The notes below the pieces were generated by a model. The model was not told the origin of the DNA. It made no database searches and saw only the letters and a program-made list of their open reading frames with translations. Position numbers and translations under genes: made by a program. Positions 61,419 through 64,000 of a stretch of 64,000 nucleotides of DNA are shown piece after piece (the stretch's first letter is position 1; every line of letters starts with the position of its first letter). Origin of the DNA: Streptomyces sp. TRM49041 (GTDB taxonomy: Bacteria; Actinomycetota; Actinomycetes; Streptomycetales; Streptomycetaceae); assembly GCF_008271805.1 (NCBI RefSeq), contig NZ_VSRY01000158.1, forward strand, positions 124,001-188,000, written 5' to 3'.

Positions 61419-62872
61419 ACTCCGGCCCCCCACCCCAACGGCCCCCGGCCGTACCCGCGCCCCATCGGCCCGGTGGCGCCCCGCACGGTGTTGCCCCGCA
61501 CGGTGTTGCCCCGCACGGCGGCGCCCCGCACGGTGGCGCCCCGCACGGTGGCGCCCCGCACGACGGCACTCCGCAGGACTCCCGCCCGCCCGGGCCGCTC
61601 CTCCACGAGGTCTCGCCGCCGTACAAGCGCCGCAGCGGCCGGATCGCCGCCGTCATGCTGTACCGCAACGGCGGCCACCGGGTCATGTGGCCCGACCGCA
61701 AGGAGGACCACGGCACACCCGTGTTCGGCGGCCCCTACACCGTCTTCGAGGTGCTCCTCGGCCGCAACGTCACCGAGTTCTCCCTCGAACTGCCCGCCTC
61801 CGGCGACGGTGTGTTCTTCCAGGCGAGGGCCGCCGTCCAGTGGGAGGTCGACGACCCCCACCTCGTCGTCACCCGGCAGGTGTGGGACGTCGCCGAACTG
61901 CTCCGCGACGACCTCCTCGACGGTCTCCGCGCGGTCTCCCGCCGGTTCGGGATCACCGAGGCCCAGCGGGCCGACGAGGCCGTACGGGACGAACTCGCCG
62001 CGGGGCGGCTGCAACTCGGCCGTGACCTCGGGCTGCGCACCCGCGTCCTGGTCTTCTTCGACCTCGACACGGCCGTGCAGGATCAGCTCGCCGAGGCCGA
62101 CCGGACCCTGGTCGGCATGGGCGTCGACCGGCGCGTGGCCGAGCGTGAACGGCGCAAGGAGGCGTACGACCGGCAGCTGGTCGCCGACCGGGCCAGGGAG
62201 ATGCAGGTCATGCTCCAGCAGGGCGAGATCGCCCAGATCGCCCACCACATGGCGGCCAACCCCGACAAGCAGTGGGAGATCCGCAGGCAGCTCCGCGCGG
62301 AGGAGCGGGAGGGCAAGGCCGACTTCCTCGCCGTGCTCCACCGGCTGATCGACACCGGTGTCATCGAACGCCACGACCTCGACCAGATGACCTACCAGGT
62401 CCTGGAGCACCTGCGCAGCAGCAGCGGTGGCGTACTCGGCGGCGTCGCCGACCGCGTCCTCGACGTCCCGGGCCCGCAGCCCCGCGCCCTCACCGACGGA
62501 ACACCGCGGGGCGAGCCGGTGCGGCCGCCCTGGGAGGAGGAGCCTGCCGACGGCAGGGCCGCGGACGCCGGCCCCGACGGCAACCGTGTGCACGAGCCGA
62601 CCCGCGTGCAGTCCGCTCGGGAACGGGACCGCGAGCGCGAACGCGAACGCGGGCGTGGCCGCGACGGGGACGGCGGCGCACCCGGCTGGGACGACGACGG
62701 CGTACGGAACCCCGACGCGGGACGGCACGCGGACCACGCAGGGTACGACGACCGCCGCTACGACGACCGCCGCTACGACGACCGCAGCTACGACGACCGC
62801 CGCCACGACGGCCGCCGGCACGGCGAATCCGCCCGGCCCAGCGCCGACTTCGACGACTGGGACGACGAATGA
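61415..62872 (+). CDS. SPFH/band 7-like protein with low-complexity ends
   Basis: The 485-residue protein has an N-terminal APHGG/APHGV repeat (about 20-50), an SPFH-like domain (about 75-260: RIAAVMLYRNGGHRVMWP, GPYTVFEVLLGRNVTEF, AAVQWEVDDPHLVVTRQ, DLGLRTRVLVFFDLDT), a helical region (ADRAREMQVMLQQGEIAQIA) and a charged tail with YDDRR repeats. SPFH proteins form membrane-associated rings; here it may organise the effector. It overlaps the next gene (ATGA). Confidence 0.75.
   Translation: MNSGPPPQRPPAVPAPHRPGGAPHGVAPHGVAPHGGAPHGGAPHGGAPHDGTPQDSRPPGPLLHEVSPPYKRRSGRIAAVMLYRNGGHRVMWPDRKEDHGTPVFGGPYTVFEVLLGRNVTEFSLELPASGDGVFFQARAAVQWEVDDPHLVVTRQVWDVAELLRDDLLDGLRAVSRRFGITEAQRADEAVRDELAAGRLQLGRDLGLRTRVLVFFDLDTAVQDQLAEADRTLVGMGVDRRVAERERRKEAYDRQLVADRAREMQVMLQQGEIAQIAHHMAANPDKQWEIRRQLRAEEREGKADFLAVLHRLIDTGVIERHDLDQMTYQVLEHLRSSSGGVLGGVADRVLDVPGPQPRALTDGTPRGEPVRPPWEEEPADGRAADAGPDGNRVHEPTRVQSARERDRERERERGRGRDGDGGAPGWDDDGVRNPDAGRHADHAGYDDRRYDDRRYDDRSYDDRRHDGRRHGESARPSADFDDWDDE
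61474..61565 (+). repeat. 15-bp tandem repeat encoding APHG pentapeptides
   Basis: Units of about 15 bp with core GCCCCGCACGGTG run through codons for GAPHGV/GAPHGG near the start of the SPFH gene, about six copies with small variation (GTT or GGC interchange). Confidence 0.75.
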
Positions 62873-63354
62873 GCGGCACGCCCGCACCCCCCGACGAGAT
62901 CCGCCTCATGGCGGAGCGCATGCTGGCCACCGTCCGCGAGGACATCGGCCGCGCCGACACGAAGGCGGCGATCCTCCTGTCCGGAGCGCTCGCCTTCCTC
63001 GCCGTGGTCTTCGCCCGCGACCCCGCTCCGCTCCCCACGAGCGGCCCCGGCGTCGCCCTCGTCGCCGTCGGCGGCGCGTTCTGGGGCACCGGGATGCTGA
63101 TGCTCGTCTCGGTGATCCTGCCGCGCACCCGCATCGGCGCCGACCGCACGCTGCTGCGCGACCTCGCCTCCGGCGCCCCGGCCGGAGTGCTCCTGGACCG
63201 GCTCGCCGAGGCGGGCTCGGACACCACCGGCTGGCTCCTGGACCAGGCCGGCGTGCACGGACAGGTCCTGGCCGCCAAGTACCGATGGCTGCGCGCGGGT
63301 GTCCTGTGCCTCGCGTTCGGCGCGGCGCTGGCCCTCCTCAGTGAACTGTGGTGA
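62869..63354 (+). CDS. PycTM-like membrane effector (DUF5706 type)
   Basis: The 161-residue protein has the Pycsar effector pattern: a helix ending EDIGRADTKAAILLSGALAF, then membrane segments at about 35-49, 61-84 and 142-160. Pycsar TM effectors bind cCMP or cUMP and damage the membrane. The cyclase four genes upstream in the same tight gene string is the natural partner. The ATG overlaps the SPFH stop. Confidence 0.8.
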   Translation: MSGTPAPPDEIRLMAERMLATVREDIGRADTKAAILLSGALAFLAVVFARDPAPLPTSGPGVALVAVGGAFWGTGMLMLVSVILPRTRIGADRTLLRDLASGAPAGVLLDRLAEAGSDTTGWLLDQAGVHGQVLAAKYRWLRAGVLCLAFGAALALLSELW

Positions 63355-63362
63355 GAGAGACG

Positions 63363-64000
63363 ATGCGACTGATCAGCACGAGACGTGCCGCCCGGGCCGC
63401 GGCCCTGACGCTTTCCCTGGGTCTCACGGCCCTGTCCCCGGCCCCGCCCCTGACCCCCGCGGCCGCGGTGAACGTGCCGGCGGCGCCCGCCGAGGGCGCC
63501 GACCCCATCGACTTCGCCATCGTCGTCGACCAGTCCGAGAGCCTGTCCGACGCCGACCTGGCCCGCGAGGTGGACGCCGCAGCGCTCCTCGCCCAGGGCG
63601 AGATATCCGAGCGCTCCCGGGCGGCGGTCATCGGGTTCGGCAGCTCCGAGAAGCCCGGCCAGTCGCCCGTACGCGAGGTCTGCCCGCTCACCGTCGCCGA
63701 CGCCGCGGGGCGCCAGCGCCTCAGCGACTGCGTCCAGCAGCTGTCGCGCCGAGACCCCGCCCGCACCGGCCCCGGCACGGACTTCCCGGCGGCGATCCGC
63801 CAGGCCGTCGGCCGGCTCACCGAGAAGAGTGACGCCGCCACGCCCAAGGTGGTCTTCCTCCTCACCGACGGCAGGCTCGACGTCGGCGACAGCCCCGAGT
63901 ACGGCCCCGACGCGGCCAGCAGGCAGGCCAACGGCGCCAAGCGGCTGACCGAGGAACTCGCCCGCGCCCGCCGCGAGAACGTACAGATCTGGCCGCTCGG
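63363..64000 (+). CDS. secreted von Willebrand factor A protein, 3'-truncated by window
   Basis: The visible 212 residues have a signal peptide (AARAAALTLSLGLTALSPAPP) and a vWA domain with the MIDAS motif DQSESLS and a later Asp in LLTDGRLDVG. The end lies beyond the window. It starts 8 bases after the PycTM-like gene and probably belongs to the same operon. vWA proteins often mediate assembly at the membrane. Confidence 0.85.
   Translation, partial: MRLISTRRAARAAALTLSLGLTALSPAPPLTPAAAVNVPAAPAEGADPIDFAIVVDQSESLSDADLAREVDAAALLAQGEISERSRAAVIGFGSSEKPGQSPVREVCPLTVADAAGRQRLSDCVQQLSRRDPARTGPGTDFPAAIRQAVGRLTEKSDAATPKVVFLLTDGRLDVGDSPEYGPDAASRQANGAKRLTEELARARRENVQIWPL

Noticed and set aside
58950..61433. 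827-codon minus-strand frame opposite the NTPase
   Set aside because: Gly/Val/Glu-rich mirror of the NTPase, without motifs; the plus-strand gene overlaps its neighbours in the normal ATGA way.
14006..62830. Tandem repeats at 14006, 16353, 52461, 61474 and about 62750 as CRISPR arrays
   Set aside because: They have no spacers; the units are short, in frame, and mostly encode simple peptide repeats.

Overview
The base composition (very high GC, strong third-position GC bias), GTG starts, stop/start-overlapping gene pairs and family content (SepF, CbtA/CbtB under a cobalamin riboswitch, DUF2267, Sfp-type PPTase) all point to a Streptomyces or close relative. No ribosomal RNA, tRNA or CRISPR array was seen.

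Region 1 (1-19906) reads as a biosynthetic gene cluster without NRPS or PKS modules. It has four ATP-grasp ligases, two NtaA/SnaA/DszA-type flavin monooxygenases with one flavin reductase, an AurF-like di-iron N-oxygenase, a class I and a class III (EctB-like) aminotransferase, PanB-like, PanE-like and 3-hydroxyisobutyrate-dehydrogenase-like enzymes, an MFS exporter, a TauE/SafE permease, a PNPOx-fold protein and a two-component pair of the DcuSR/CitAB type. The architecture suggests a small N-oxygenated pseudopeptide assembled by ATP-grasp chemistry; the product is not identifiable from sequence alone. Two transcription blocks run outward from a divergent region (8940-9142) carrying a perfect 16-bp inverted repeat.

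Region 2 (19999-33403) is mostly ordinary accessory chromosome: a secreted RTX-type protein, PPTase, a phosphoribosyltransferase/hydrolase pair, DUF2267, an MmyB-type regulator divergent from an SDR and a tautomerase, a tandem amidohydrolase-like pair, a secreted zinc protease with FN3 and ricin-like domains, and the B12-riboswitch-controlled cobalt uptake genes cbtB-cbtA.

Region 3 (33485-43403) looks like an NTP-dependent conflict system: NUC-type nuclease, alpha/beta hydrolase, a 1521-residue STAND-like NTPase with two P-loop modules, two trypsin-like proteases (one with an N-terminal domain resembling effector-associated domains), and a divergent caspase-like protease.

Region 4 (43441-52396) holds a CBS protein, a natural phosphoribosyltransferase-hydrolase fusion paralogous to the split pair in region 2, a site-2 protease, an archaeal-type ATPase, DoxX, a SepF paralogue, an ATPase-MazG pair and a conserved actinomycete protein.

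Region 5 (52548-57250) is a mobile-element boundary. A large serine recombinase is fused in frame to a fragment of pnkp, the RNA-repair polynucleotide kinase-phosphatase-ligase, and the remaining pnkp is decayed. Small phage-like genes, one apparently frameshifted, and a truncated IS3 element follow.

Region 6 (57411-64000, running off the end) is a cyclic-nucleotide signalling locus: Crp/Fnr regulator, class III nucleotide cyclase, P-loop NTPase with repeats, SPFH protein, PycTM-like membrane protein and secreted vWA protein. It resembles an expanded Pycsar-type system. The cyclase and the NTPase share a short QVFExNT motif. Because the N-terminal half of pnkp is not found to the right of the recombinase, this locus may be cargo of the integrated element.
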